In this document: in pieces, positions 15,216 to 24,177 of the stretch
Layout of the letters: each line of letters starts with the position of its first letter
How positions within the stretch are numbered: position 1 is the first letter of the stretch
NCBI GenBank assembly: GCA_047618565.1
Contig: JBLHKW010000013.1
Span: 1-48,407, forward strand
DNA: 48,407 nucleotides
Source of the DNA: JBLHKW01 sp047618565
GTDB taxonomy: Bacteria > Planctomycetota > UBA1135 > GCA-002686595
Direction of reading: 5' to 3'
The notes under the pieces: model-generated
What the model was told of the DNA's origin: nothing
Databases searched by the model: none
What the model saw: the letters and a program-made list of their open reading frames with translations, nothing else
Program-made: the position numbers and the translations under genes

Positions 15216-18068
15216 CTACTGTGTCGAGAGCATCTGCTCGACCGAGGCCTCGCAGCGCGCCGTATCTCCGTTGAGCAGCGCGTCCAGATTCGCGGCCAGG
15301 TCCTCGTTGAAGAACGCGTCATAATCGAAGACGGGGCCCTCGAAACGCAAGGCTTCGAGTTCCGCGACGATGCCATCCTGGCCAGGTCCGAACATCGGTA
15401 GGGCTGTCAGCGGCAGATCGAAGGACCCGGTACCGGACCTCACGATGACGTCCCACTCCATGGCCTGGACACCGGCGGGAGGCGTGCCGGAGCCGCCGGG
15501 CTCGTAGGAGAGGAAGAAGAGGTCCACTCCGCTACCGCCGAACGCGCCTCCACCCGCGCCGCTGTAGATGACGTGCAAGGCCTCCATCTCGGCCACGGTA
15601 AACACCGCGCCGGGCATTGGACTCGTCAGATTGGGCACGCCCAGGAAGCTCAGGACCAGGGCGCCGGGGGTAGACGTGAGGGCCTCACCGCAGGACTGGA
15701 AGCCGTTGCCCAGGACGCCGACGGCAACCCCCTCGATCACGAAACGGAGGCCCGCGAACGCCGGCGCCGCCACATCCGGCAGGTTGAGGGTCACGTTGCT
15801 CGTGCTGCTCGGTCCGAAGTAGACGCTCTCGAAGAACGAGCTACCGGTCACGGTGTCCGTGATGCGTGCATGCACCAGCACCGTTGCGCCAGGTTCCACG
15901 GCTCCAAAGGTGAAGTCCACTGGCTCGCTCCAGAGCACGGCAGAGGCGTGGTCCAGGTCCACCGTCAGCATCCCGGCCACGGCCACCGGGCCGACGCCGG
16001 AAGCCCGCAGGGTCGAGAGCACCTGCGAGGTGGCTGTCGCGTCCCGCCGCGTGACGTTGATATCGAGCAAGACATCGCCCGGAATCGGTAGCGCGTAGGC
16101 GCCCGTCATTGGGTCGGCAAACGTTGCGCCGACGAATCCCTGGCCCTGCGTACCGGTGATGGACACGCTGACGAAGATGAGCTCGTTCGCGCTCAAGGGC
16201 GGGAGATTCAAGATCGTGCCGCCGAGCGTGGCGTTCATCACCACCGCACCGGGGACATCGTCGATACCCAACAAGACGCCGATCGTGCCCGAAGCCGGCG
16301 CGACGCCGACGAGACTGCTCCCGTAGCGCGTGTTCACCGCCTGCTCGAAGACGTCCTTCTGCGCGGTCACCGTGTACGGACCGGTGACATCCGTGAAGCT
16401 CGCCTTTCCGTCCTGGTCCGTGAGCATCACCAACCCGCCCGCGGACACGCCGTCGGTGCCCACGAGCCTGACGGTCGCTCCTGCGACCGGCGCGGGGGCG
16501 CTCCCGTTGTCTCCGTCGTCCCGCAGGACAAGCACGACGATGTCGTCGCTACCGCCGCCCTTGGCGGCCTGGATCGCAATCGTCGTCGTCGTGTTGGCCG
16601 TGATCGCAAACGGCACACTCGTCGCCGCGGCATCGCCCTCGAACAGGTAAGAAGCCGTCCATCCCCCTTCCTCCAGCCCGGTCGCGAAGAACGCGCCGCT
16701 GGCGTTGGGCTGGACACTGCGCGCGCTCCCGACGTCGGGCATCAGGCGCACCATCTCGCCGCTCGCGCCCTGCCCGAGGACCACACCGGCCAGGGTGCCC
16801 GTGGTGCCCAGATTGAAACCGACCGACGAGAGCACGGTCACGCCGCCCGGCACGACATCCATGGCCGGCAGGGTCAGCTTGCCCGACGTGAGCCCGCCCG
16901 CGCCGGGCGGTAGCACGACCTCGTAGCAGATCTCCGCCGGGATGCACTCGCCGCTCCCCATGAGCGTCGCCACGTCGTAGGCCGGGACCAGGTCCGAGAG
17001 GAACGTGCCGTCGTCCGCGGTCGTCGCGAACTGACCGTTCGCGAAGGCGATCGCCGCGCCGGCGATGCCCGCGCCCGACGCGAGATCGACGACCGAGCCC
17101 ATGACCCGCGTGCCACAGTCCGGATCGACCGGTACGACCGGCGAGTGCCAGCCGCCCTCGGTGATGACGCCGGTCGCGACGACCTCCGTCCCGGGGCCCA
17201 CGCCCCCGGCCAGCTGGACCACACCCGACTGGCCCGTTTCGAGTGTGCGGTTGACCCACTCAGCCGCGTCGTGATCGAAGGACCAGATGTCGACGAGCGT
17301 ACCGACGGGCAGCCCGAGCAGGTCGGGCATGACGATGTCGAGCCCGAGTACGGGATCGCCGGGCGGCGTCGGGTCGGGCGGGTCAAAGGACGCGTTACCC
17401 GGCTGGATCGTGACGAAGCCGTTGCCCTGCAAACCGTCGGGCAAGGGCATCGGGACCTCGCCCGGATCGACCGGCGTCATGTTCAGGTCGACACCCGCAC
17501 CACCGACGGCGCCAGCGATCGTGACGAGCGTCCCGGTGGGTCCACTCAGGGACATGTCGGTCATTCCACCCGCCTGGACGACGTCGATCGGCGTGACCGC
17601 GGAGCCGTCCGCGTTCAGGGCCAGACTCTGATTCGCGCTGACCGCATTGTTCAGGTCGGGCAGGGTGATGACCTGGGGCATCGTGAGCGCCGTGGTGCCC
17701 GCGGGCAAGGGCACGATGACATCGAGCACGGGGAACGGCAGCGCCCCGGTCGGGACGGCGGTCCTGCCATCGAACTCGACGACGACGGATCCGACGGGTA
17801 GCGAACCGAGACTCGAGAGGATGAACGCACCCGTGGCATCGGTCACGGCACTGGCGGTTGCCGCGTGAACGGTGACCCCCGGGAGTGGATCGCCGCCGCT
17901 GGTGCGCACCAGGCCGGAGAGAGTGTTCAGGTCGACCGTGCCCCCACCCGTACTGGGCGGGCTGGTTTCGCCGCCACCGCCGCCCCCGCCGCAGCCCGTG
18001 AGAGCCACGAACAAGCCGCTCGAAAGAAACAGAACCAGGGCAGATTGGCAAAGTCGCATTTTCATCAT
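15216..18068 (-). CDS. Large surface lipoprotein with several carboxypeptidase-regulatory-like domains
   Basis: About 950 residues. The lipoprotein signal is clear: MMKMRLCQSALVLFLSS then LTGC, followed by a poly-Gly linker and Ser/Pro/Thr-rich spacer. Repeated beta-sandwich units follow, of the type G-x-V-x(n)-G-x-P-L-x-G-x-x-V then a DATGAF/DDGTF turn: LSGLVRTSGGDPLPGVTV, VMGSVVDLASGAGIAG, GTLAGVVLGQGASG and PVAGATVRLVGTDGV. These fit the carboxypeptidase regulatory-like (transthyretin-like) fold that serves as a structural or binding module on extracellular proteins. No catalytic motif is seen. Start taken at the ATG pair 18068/18065; ATG 18059 is also possible. Function unknown. Confidence 0.75.
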   Translation of the reverse strand: MMKMRLCQSALVLFLSSGLFVALTGCGGGGGGGETSPPSTGGGTVDLNTLSGLVRTSGGDPLPGVTVHAATASAVTDATGAFILSSLGSLPVGSVVVEFDGRTAVPTGALPFPVLDVIVPLPAGTTALTMPQVITLPDLNNAVSANQSLALNADGSAVTPIDVVQAGGMTDMSLSGPTGTLVTIAGAVGGAGVDLNMTPVDPGEVPMPLPDGLQGNGFVTIQPGNASFDPPDPTPPGDPVLGLDIVMPDLLGLPVGTLVDIWSFDHDAAEWVNRTLETGQSGVVQLAGGVGPGTEVVATGVITEGGWHSPVVPVDPDCGTRVMGSVVDLASGAGIAGAAIAFANGQFATTADDGTFLSDLVPAYDVATLMGSGECIPAEICYEVVLPPGAGGLTSGKLTLPAMDVVPGGVTVLSSVGFNLGTTGTLAGVVLGQGASGEMVRLMPDVGSARSVQPNASGAFFATGLEEGGWTASYLFEGDAAATSVPFAITANTTTTIAIQAAKGGGSDDIVVLVLRDDGDNGSAPAPVAGATVRLVGTDGVSAGGLVMLTDQDGKASFTDVTGPYTVTAQKDVFEQAVNTRYGSSLVGVAPASGTIGVLLGIDDVPGAVVMNATLGGTILNLPPLSANELIFVSVSITGTQGQGFVGATFADPMTGAYALPIPGDVLLDINVTRRDATATSQVLSTLRASGVGPVAVAGMLTVDLDHASAVLWSEPVDFTFGAVEPGATVLVHARITDTVTGSSFFESVYFGPSSTSNVTLNLPDVAAPAFAGLRFVIEGVAVGVLGNGFQSCGEALTSTPGALVLSFLGVPNLTSPMPGAVFTVAEMEALHVIYSGAGGGAFGGSGVDLFFLSYEPGGSGTPPAGVQAMEWDVIVRSGTGSFDLPLTALPMFGPGQDGIVAELEALRFEGPVFDYDAFFNEDLAANLDALLNGDTARCEASVEQMLSTQ

Positions 18069-18342
18069 CTCACATTGCTGAAGCGCCGAGCTGGGCGGTG
18101 TCCAGGCCGGCGACGGGGCGCATTCATATCCTGATGCCAATGCCTATTTCCGACAAGCGCCGCTGCCATGGATCCGGGCCGGCCACGGGACCAGGGCGCC
18201 TCCTTGCAAATAAGCACCGATTTTCTCGGATCAGCGCGCCCTGCCGCGGACTGACCCTGTCATGCCCTTACCCCCCAGCCCCCGCCGGCCCTACTCCCGT
18301 AGAGGGCGGCCGGCGCGCCAGATGTTAGTATCGAGACTCGCC

Positions 18343-18963
18343 ATGAGCCGTTTCAGCAGATCGTCCGTCACCCTCCTTCAAGACGCCCGCCAGGGGCGTG
18401 TGGGGGCGCGGGAGGAACTGTTCGAGCGTCTCGAACCCCTGGTGCAGGAGCTCGTGCGCAGGCGCATGGGCCCGCGCCTGCGCCAGCGCGCCGAGTCCGT
18501 GGACATGGTGCAATCGGTACTCGGAGACGCCTTGACGGGCATCGAGCGCTTCGAGCCCGACGGGGACGGCGCGCTGCTGCGCTGGCTGGCGCGCATCACC
18601 GAGAACAAGCTGCGCAAGCAGGCACGCGGCATGCGCTACGGCGACCGCGACCCGGCTCGCCAGCAACCGATAGGTCCGGCGGCCAGCGAGGCGCGTGCCT
18701 TCGACCCGGCCGGATCGGATCCCAGCCCCTCCGAACGGATGGTCCTGGCAGAGGAACGCCAGGGCCTGAGGCAGCTGATCGAGCGCCTGCCGCCGCGCGA
18801 ACGAACCCTGGTACGCCTGCGCAAACTGGACCAGCTGAGCTGGGATGAGGTCCTGGAACGCTCGGGCGAAGACAACATGAAGGCGGCGCGCAGCGCCTTC
18901 GCACGGGCCATGGGCCGACTCGCGCACTGGGCTGCGCGCGGATCGAGCGAACCCGACGGATAG
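18343..18963 (+). CDS. ECF-type RNA polymerase sigma factor
   Basis: The 206-residue product has region 2 (EELFERLEPLVQELVRRRMGPRLRQRAESVDMVQSVL...FLRWLARITENKLRKQ-like segment) and region 4 (LIERLPPRERTLVRLRKLDQLSWDEVLERSG), as expected of a group 4 sigma factor, with a Pro/Asp-rich linker between. No anti-sigma gene is nearby; instead a Ser/Thr kinase follows after 46 nt. This sigma-kinase pairing is characteristic of planctomycetes, where phosphorylation is thought to control sigma activity. In-frame starts at 18322 and 18262 also exist; 18343 (MSRFSRSSVTLL) best fits the domain boundary. Confidence 0.88.
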   Translation: MSRFSRSSVTLLQDARQGRVGAREELFERLEPLVQELVRRRMGPRLRQRAESVDMVQSVLGDALTGIERFEPDGDGALLRWLARITENKLRKQARGMRYGDRDPARQQPIGPAASEARAFDPAGSDPSPSERMVLAEERQGLRQLIERLPPRERTLVRLRKLDQLSWDEVLERSGEDNMKAARSAFARAMGRLAHWAARGSSEPDG

Positions 18964-19009
18964 GTAATGCAGGCCGTCTCCCGCTTGCATCAGAAAGGAA
19001 ACCACCAAA

Positions 19010-20728
19010 ATGACATCGTCACAACAAGACCCGCCGAACGAGAGCTCGCGCCAGGAAGCCGAATCGCTGTACGCGCGTTACCTGTACCAGGCTGAGGAAT
19101 CGGACGGGATCCCGTTCGAGGACTACGTCAGCCAGCACGGCGAGCACGAGTCCGAGTTGCGCAAGCTTCACTCCGGCATGACGGCGGTCGACACGGCCCT
19201 TGGAAACTCCGGACCGCCCCTGGAATTTGGCTACGAGGTGCTCGGGAAGCTTGGCTCCGACGGCCAGGGTGTCGTGCACCGTGCGCGCGACCGCGCCCTC
19301 GATTGCGACGTCGCCATCAAGACCCTGACCAAGGACGACGCCACGACGAGCAGCTCACGCCGGCGCTTCATCGACGAGGCACGCGCCATGGCCAAGATCC
19401 ACCACGAAAACGTCGTGCGCATCCACGCCGTCGACGAGGTCGATGGAGCGATCCGGCTCGTGATGGAGCTGATCGAGGGGCGCACCCTGCAGGAGATCGT
19501 GGAAGAGGACGGGCCCCTTTCAGCGCCGGAAACGGCGCAGATCGGCGTCGACCTCTGCCATGCGCTGAGCGCCCTGCAGGACGCGGATCTGGTCCACATG
19601 GATGTCAAGCCGGGCAACGTGATCCGCGAGCGCGGCGGGCGCACGGTCTTGCTCGACTTCGGCATGGCGCACAATCCGGATGCGGACGGCAAGCGCCTGG
19701 GCGGCACCCCGCCGTTCATGGCCCCCGAGCACTTCGGCAAGGGCGAGCCCGGACCACACACGGACATCTACGGACTCGGCGCCACGCTCTACTGGCTGCT
19801 CAGCGGGCGCTTCCCGATCCAGGCCGAGACCATCGGCGAGCTGCGTGAAGCCGTCCTGGCGGGCCAGATGACGCCGCTCCTGGACGTCAAGGCGGACGCC
19901 CCCCCGGAGTTCGCGGCCATCATCGAGAAGGCCATGAGCCAGCGGCCCGGCGACCGGTACCCGAGCACCGGCTACTTCGAGCGCGCGCTGCGCTCCTATC
20001 TCGCTGGCACGCCAGGCGCATCCGGGGTGCCCGACAGCACGCGCGCCGGGAATCGCTGGCTACTGCCCGTCGCCGCGCTGGCGGTCGCCATCGTCGGCGG
20101 GATGGCGTTCCGAGAATCGGGCGCGGTCGCGCCGCCGACCCTCAATGTCGGCAGCTCGCTGATGCTGAAGACTGCCAGCGCTCCCGCGCAGCCGGTCACG
20201 GGCGCGTCGATCGTGCGCGTCGGCGACCGCCTGTCTCTCAAGGTGGAAGCGGAAGAACCGTTCTACCTCTACGTCTTCAACGAGGACGAGGAAGGCCGCT
20301 GCTTCACCCTCTACCCGCGTGAGGAGCCGGAACAGTTGCCGCCCGGCATCGAGGTGTCCCTACCCAGCGGCCACAAGACCTGGACGGTCAACACGCCCGG
20401 CGGCACCGAGCACATCTTCCTGATCGCCTCGCTTACGCGCGACCCCCTGGGCGACTTCCTGCGGGACCAGGTGCCGCTCGCCTCCCGCGAACCGAGCGGC
20501 CAGCGCATCGCCCAGCTCGATTCGGGCGCGACGAGCACCCTGCGCTCGATGACGCGCGGCATCGGAGCGGAGGTCGCCGCCACGGACGCGTCCGCCACCA
20601 ACGGCCTCGACGACAATCTGGCCGAGTACATCAAGGCCTACCAGAGCCGCGTCTCCGACAACCCCGCCATCGTCATCGAGCACTGGTCGATGGACCACCG
20701 AAGCGACGACGCGTACCAGCCCGAATAG
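19010..20728 (+). CDS. Membrane Ser/Thr protein kinase with C-terminal DUF4384-like sensor domain
   Basis: Kinase domain at about 74-330: glycine loop LGSDGQGVV, Lys104 in VAIK, Glu123 in helix C, catalytic loop HMDVKPGNV with Asp198 and Asn203 (HMD instead of HRD), DFG at 216-218 and MAPE near 237-240. All catalytic residues are present, so it should be active. One TM helix at about 349-367 separates it from a roughly 200-residue outside part containing SLKVEAEEPFYLYVFNEDEEGRCFTLYP, which resembles DUF4384. The N-terminal 70 residues resemble the short leader of planctomycete kinases linked to sigma factors. Good SD (AAAGGA) before the ATG. Likely works with the upstream sigma factor. Confidence 0.92.
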   Translation: MTSSQQDPPNESSRQEAESLYARYLYQAEESDGIPFEDYVSQHGEHESELRKLHSGMTAVDTALGNSGPPLEFGYEVLGKLGSDGQGVVHRARDRALDCDVAIKTLTKDDATTSSSRRRFIDEARAMAKIHHENVVRIHAVDEVDGAIRLVMELIEGRTLQEIVEEDGPLSAPETAQIGVDLCHALSALQDADLVHMDVKPGNVIRERGGRTVLLDFGMAHNPDADGKRLGGTPPFMAPEHFGKGEPGPHTDIYGLGATLYWLLSGRFPIQAETIGELREAVLAGQMTPLLDVKADAPPEFAAIIEKAMSQRPGDRYPSTGYFERALRSYLAGTPGASGVPDSTRAGNRWLLPVAALAVAIVGGMAFRESGAVAPPTLNVGSSLMLKTASAPAQPVTGASIVRVGDRLSLKVEAEEPFYLYVFNEDEEGRCFTLYPREEPEQLPPGIEVSLPSGHKTWTVNTPGGTEHIFLIASLTRDPLGDFLRDQVPLASREPSGQRIAQLDSGATSTLRSMTRGIGAEVAATDASATNGLDDNLAEYIKAYQSRVSDNPAIVIEHWSMDHRSDDAYQPE

Positions 20729-20802
20729 TTCATGAGCCGCGCACTGGCCCGCTGTCAGCGGTCTTGCTACAAAGCTTGGGGCGGCACCCGCCAGCCCCTG
20801 TG

Positions 20803-22359
20803 ATGACGCCCAGCAGCTCAAGTTCGACCGATGCCCGAGGCTGCGCGGCTCGACGCCGCCGGTTGCGCTCGGGTGTGCGCACATGGGCACTGTCGCTGCT
20901 GTGCGGACTGGCGGCCACCGCCTGCGGCGACCGACCACCGGCGGTCGTCTTGCCCGCTGACCTGGCCAACTTCGATCCGGAACTGCGCGCATTGATCGAG
21001 AGCAGGGCCGCCGATGTGGTCGCCCGTCCGAAAGATGCGGCTGCGGTCGCCACCCTGGGTCTGGTGTACGAAGCTCAGCGCCAGTGGCTCGAGGCACGCG
21101 CATGCTTCGAGAGGGCCCACGAGCTCGAGCCAGAGCAGCCCGTCTGGATCCACCACGTCGCCCTCTGCCTGCACCACAACGGACGTTCAGGTGACGCATT
21201 GTCCTTCCTGGAAGGATCGCGCGCGGCAGTCGCGCAGGATGGTCCGACCCAGCATCTGCTCGGAACCTTGCTACTCCAGACCGGCGCGTCGGACGAGGCG
21301 GCGCAGGCCTTCAATGTGGCCATCGCAGGTGAGCCGGAACGCCCCGAAGGCTACGCGGGGCTGGGACAGGCCCTGACCGAGCTCGGGAACAACGAGGAAG
21401 CGCTCGTTGCACTGGAGCGGGCGGTCGCGCTCGACCCGACCTACGCGTCGGCTCAGTATCTGCTCGGGCTGGCCTACCGCAGCACGGGCCGAGAGACCGA
21501 AGCCCAGGCCGCCCTGGCGCTGGGCGCCGGAGCGCATGCGCGCATCATGCCCGACAGGCTTTCCGAAGAGCGGATGACCTATCTCGTATCGCGCGTCGAT
21601 CGGCTGCAAGCACCCCAGCAGCGCACGAAGGGCAGTCGCAGGGCCGCCGCGCAGGCCAATGCCGACGCGGTCCTCAAGCATGCACCGGACGATGCCGAGG
21701 CACTGGTGCTGCGGGCGCGCGCACTCATGCAGAAGGGCTCCTTTGCAGAGGCCCTCGCGAGCCTCGAGCAGGTCCTCGCTGCGGATCCGGACAACGTGGA
21801 CGGCCTGGTGTGCAGCGGCATCAGCCTGGCCCAGATCGGGCGCGCGCAGGCGGCCACACGGGCGCTGCGCCACGCCGAGAGTCTCGCGCCGGACTCGGTA
21901 GAGGTGCACACCAGCCTGGCCTCCCACCTGCTTCAACTCGGGCAAGCCCAGGACGCGTTGCTCGCCGCCGAGCGCGCCATCGAGCTCGACCCGCGCTCGG
22001 CCGAGGGCCATGGCACGCTGGCGATGGCGCGCATGTCGCTCGGCCAGCATGCGCTCGCGAAGGCAGGCTTCGCGCGCGCACTGCAGCTGAAACCGAAGAA
22101 CCGCCAGATGATCGAAGCCTACGGACGCGCCCTGCACCAGATGGGCGACAACCCAGGCGCGCGGACCGTGTTCGAGCAGTTGACGAGCATGGCGCCACGC
22201 TATGGCCTGGGCTATGCCTACCTGGCGCGTACCGAGGCCGCGCTGGGCCAGATGGATGCGGCCCGTGCGCACCTGGCCCGTGCGCACGACCTCGGGGCCA
22301 AGGGCCAGGTCATGGCGCGCGTGCAGCGCACGCTCGCGGACGGCGGAGGACAACGGTGA
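20803..22359 (+). CDS. TPR-repeat lipoprotein
   Basis: From the ATG at 20803 (518 aa) the protein has an Arg-rich start, a hydrophobic stretch and lipobox LAATAC, then at least ten tetratricopeptide repeats: GLVYEAQRQWLEARACFERAHELEP, GLGQALTELGNNEEALVALERAVALDP and so on to the C-terminus. TPR domains mediate protein-protein contacts; here it is anchored to a membrane facing the periplasm or surface. Its stop overlaps the start of the next lipoprotein as GTGA (22356-22359), so both are made together. A TTG at 20764 is in frame but unnecessary. Confidence 0.87.
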   Translation: MTPSSSSSTDARGCAARRRRLRSGVRTWALSLLCGLAATACGDRPPAVVLPADLANFDPELRALIESRAADVVARPKDAAAVATLGLVYEAQRQWLEARACFERAHELEPEQPVWIHHVALCLHHNGRSGDALSFLEGSRAAVAQDGPTQHLLGTLLLQTGASDEAAQAFNVAIAGEPERPEGYAGLGQALTELGNNEEALVALERAVALDPTYASAQYLLGLAYRSTGRETEAQAALALGAGAHARIMPDRLSEERMTYLVSRVDRLQAPQQRTKGSRRAAAQANADAVLKHAPDDAEALVLRARALMQKGSFAEALASLEQVLAADPDNVDGLVCSGISLAQIGRAQAATRALRHAESLAPDSVEVHTSLASHLLQLGQAQDALLAAERAIELDPRSAEGHGTLAMARMSLGQHALAKAGFARALQLKPKNRQMIEAYGRALHQMGDNPGARTVFEQLTSMAPRYGLGYAYLARTEAALGQMDAARAHLARAHDLGAKGQVMARVQRTLADGGGQR

Positions 22360-24074
22360 GGCGACTCGCAAAGGTCTGTCTCATCAGCGGCCTGGCAGCT
22401 TGCTCGCTCCTGATCGCGTGCGGGCCCGAGGGCCCGGCGCCGAAGGCCGACGAGGGGGCTCCGTGGCTGCGCGAGGTCGCGGCCGAGTGGGGTCTCGACT
22501 TCGAGCACAGCGCAGGCAGCGAGCGACGATTCCTGTTCCCGGAGATCCTGTCCGGTGGCGTGGCCCTGTTCGACTACGACCAGGACGGATGGCTCGACGT
22601 CTACCTGGTCCAGGGTGGTGACGGTCTGGTGGAGCGCGGGGCAGCGACAGGAGCCAACCGCCTCTATCGAAACCTCGGCGCCGAACGTTCCGGCGCAGTA
22701 CGGTTCGAGGACGTCACCGAGCAGAGCGGCACGGGAGATACCGGTTACGGGATGGGTGCGGCCTGCGGGGATATCGATGGGGACGGTGACATCGATCTGT
22801 ACGTGACCAACGTCGGCCCCAATGCCCTCTACCGTAATGACGGGAACGGACACTTCACGGAGATCGGTGCGGCTGCCGGAGTCGACCATGGGGCCTGGGG
22901 CACGAGCGCCGCATTCCTGGATTACGACGGCGACGGCCTGCTCGATCTGTTCGTGGTGAACTACGTCGACTGGAGTCCGGACGGCGAGCGCGAGTGCTTC
23001 TCGAGTTCCCGTGATCGCGTGCGCAGCTACTGCTCCCCCACCGTGTACGGCGCACCGGCGCAGGACGTGTTCTACCGGAACCGGGGCGACGGTACGTTCG
23101 AAGACGTGACCGAGGCCTGCGGCATCGGATCCGCCTGGGGCAATGGCCTGGGGATCGCCTGGGGCGATTTCGATGGCGACTCGCGTCCGGACATCTACGT
23201 CGCCAACGACGGAACGGCCAACAACCTGTGGATCCAGGGCGCCGACGGCCGCTTCGAGGACCGCGCCCTGTTCCTGGGTTGCGCGGTCGGTGGCCAGGGT
23301 CAGGCGGAAGCCGGCATGGGCGTGGTGGCCGCCGACCTGGAGGGCGATGGCGATCTCGACATCCTGCTCGCGCACCTGCGCGGGGAGCCCAACACGGTCT
23401 ACCTGCAGCAGGACGGACAGTTCATGGAGCGCACGGGCGCGGTCGGACTGGGAGCGTCGAGCCGGCCCTTCACCAGCTTCGGGCTCCTGCTCGTGGACCT
23501 CGATGGCGACGGCTACCGCGATATCTATGCGGCCAACGGAAACGTGCTGCGCGAGGACCCCTTCCATAGCCCCGGTCGGCCGTACGCCGAACCCAACCAG
23601 ATCTTCAAGGGCTCGGCGGAAGGCCGCTTCAAGGAACTCTCACCCGCCGGTGGAACCGAGTTCGAACGGGTCGAGGTCAGCCGCGCCGCTGCGGCCGGCG
23701 ATCTGGACGGCGACGGTGATGTGGACCTGGTCGTGGTCAACATGAACGCCCCACCGGACGTACTCGAGAACGTCATCGGGCAGGACCGCAGCTGGCTGGG
23801 TCTGCGCGTTCTCGACGCCCGCGGCGCCGACGCCTACGGCGCCCGCGTGCACGTCGTCGGCGCACAGACCAACCTTCGGCGCCGCGTTCAGATCGCCTAC
23901 AGTTTTCAGGCCAGCAACGATGCGCGCCTGCAGATCGGACTGGGCGATGAAACAGACCCGGTGCAGGTCAGCGTGCGCTGGCCGTCCGGGGACGAACAAG
24001 CCTTCGGCCCCCTGAAACTGGACACCTACCACGTGCTGCGGGAGCAGAATCGGCCCCTGGGTGGAGAGAAATAG
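22356..24074 (+). CDS. FG-GAP/VCBS repeat lipoprotein with ASPIC/UnbV domain (CRTAC1-like)
   Basis: From the GTG that overlaps the upstream stop, the 572-residue product has a lipoprotein signal (CSLLIAC) and a seven-bladed-propeller-like set of FG-GAP/VCBS repeats with calcium-binding DxDxDG loops: DYDQDGWLDVY, DIDGDGDIDLY, DYDGDGLLDLF, DFDGDSRPDIY, DLEGDGDLDIL, DLDGDGYRDIY, DLDGDGDVDLV. The final 100 residues (SWLGLRVLDARGADAYGARVHV...) are an ASPIC/UnbV domain, as in eukaryotic CRTAC1 and many planctomycete proteins. Pairing with a TPR protein is common in that phylum. Role unknown; adhesion or Ca-dependent binding is plausible. The open frame extends upstream to 21810 within the TPR gene, but only the part from 22356 fits this family. 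Confidence 0.92.
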   Translation: MRRLAKVCLISGLAACSLLIACGPEGPAPKADEGAPWLREVAAEWGLDFEHSAGSERRFLFPEILSGGVALFDYDQDGWLDVYLVQGGDGLVERGAATGANRLYRNLGAERSGAVRFEDVTEQSGTGDTGYGMGAACGDIDGDGDIDLYVTNVGPNALYRNDGNGHFTEIGAAAGVDHGAWGTSAAFLDYDGDGLLDLFVVNYVDWSPDGERECFSSSRDRVRSYCSPTVYGAPAQDVFYRNRGDGTFEDVTEACGIGSAWGNGLGIAWGDFDGDSRPDIYVANDGTANNLWIQGADGRFEDRALFLGCAVGGQGQAEAGMGVVAADLEGDGDLDILLAHLRGEPNTVYLQQDGQFMERTGAVGLGASSRPFTSFGLLLVDLDGDGYRDIYAANGNVLREDPFHSPGRPYAEPNQIFKGSAEGRFKELSPAGGTEFERVEVSRAAAAGDLDGDGDVDLVVVNMNAPPDVLENVIGQDRSWLGLRVLDARGADAYGARVHVVGAQTNLRRRVQIAYSFQASNDARLQIGLGDETDPVQVSVRWPSGDEQAFGPLKLDTYHVLREQNRPLGGEK

Positions 24075-24177
24075 GGCAACGCTCGCTGCCAGCAGTGGAG
24101 CCCGGTGGAAATTGATACTATTGGTGACGGAGTGGAGCCCCCTCACCTCGAAGAAAACCCTATTAGGAAGAGCCAGC

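Noticed and set aside
21810..22355. N-terminal extension of the FG-GAP/UnbV lipoprotein into the TPR gene
   Set aside because: The extension is Arg/Pro/Ala-rich out-of-frame sequence, while the GTG at 22356 gives a proper lipoprotein signal and a 4-nt coupling overlap.
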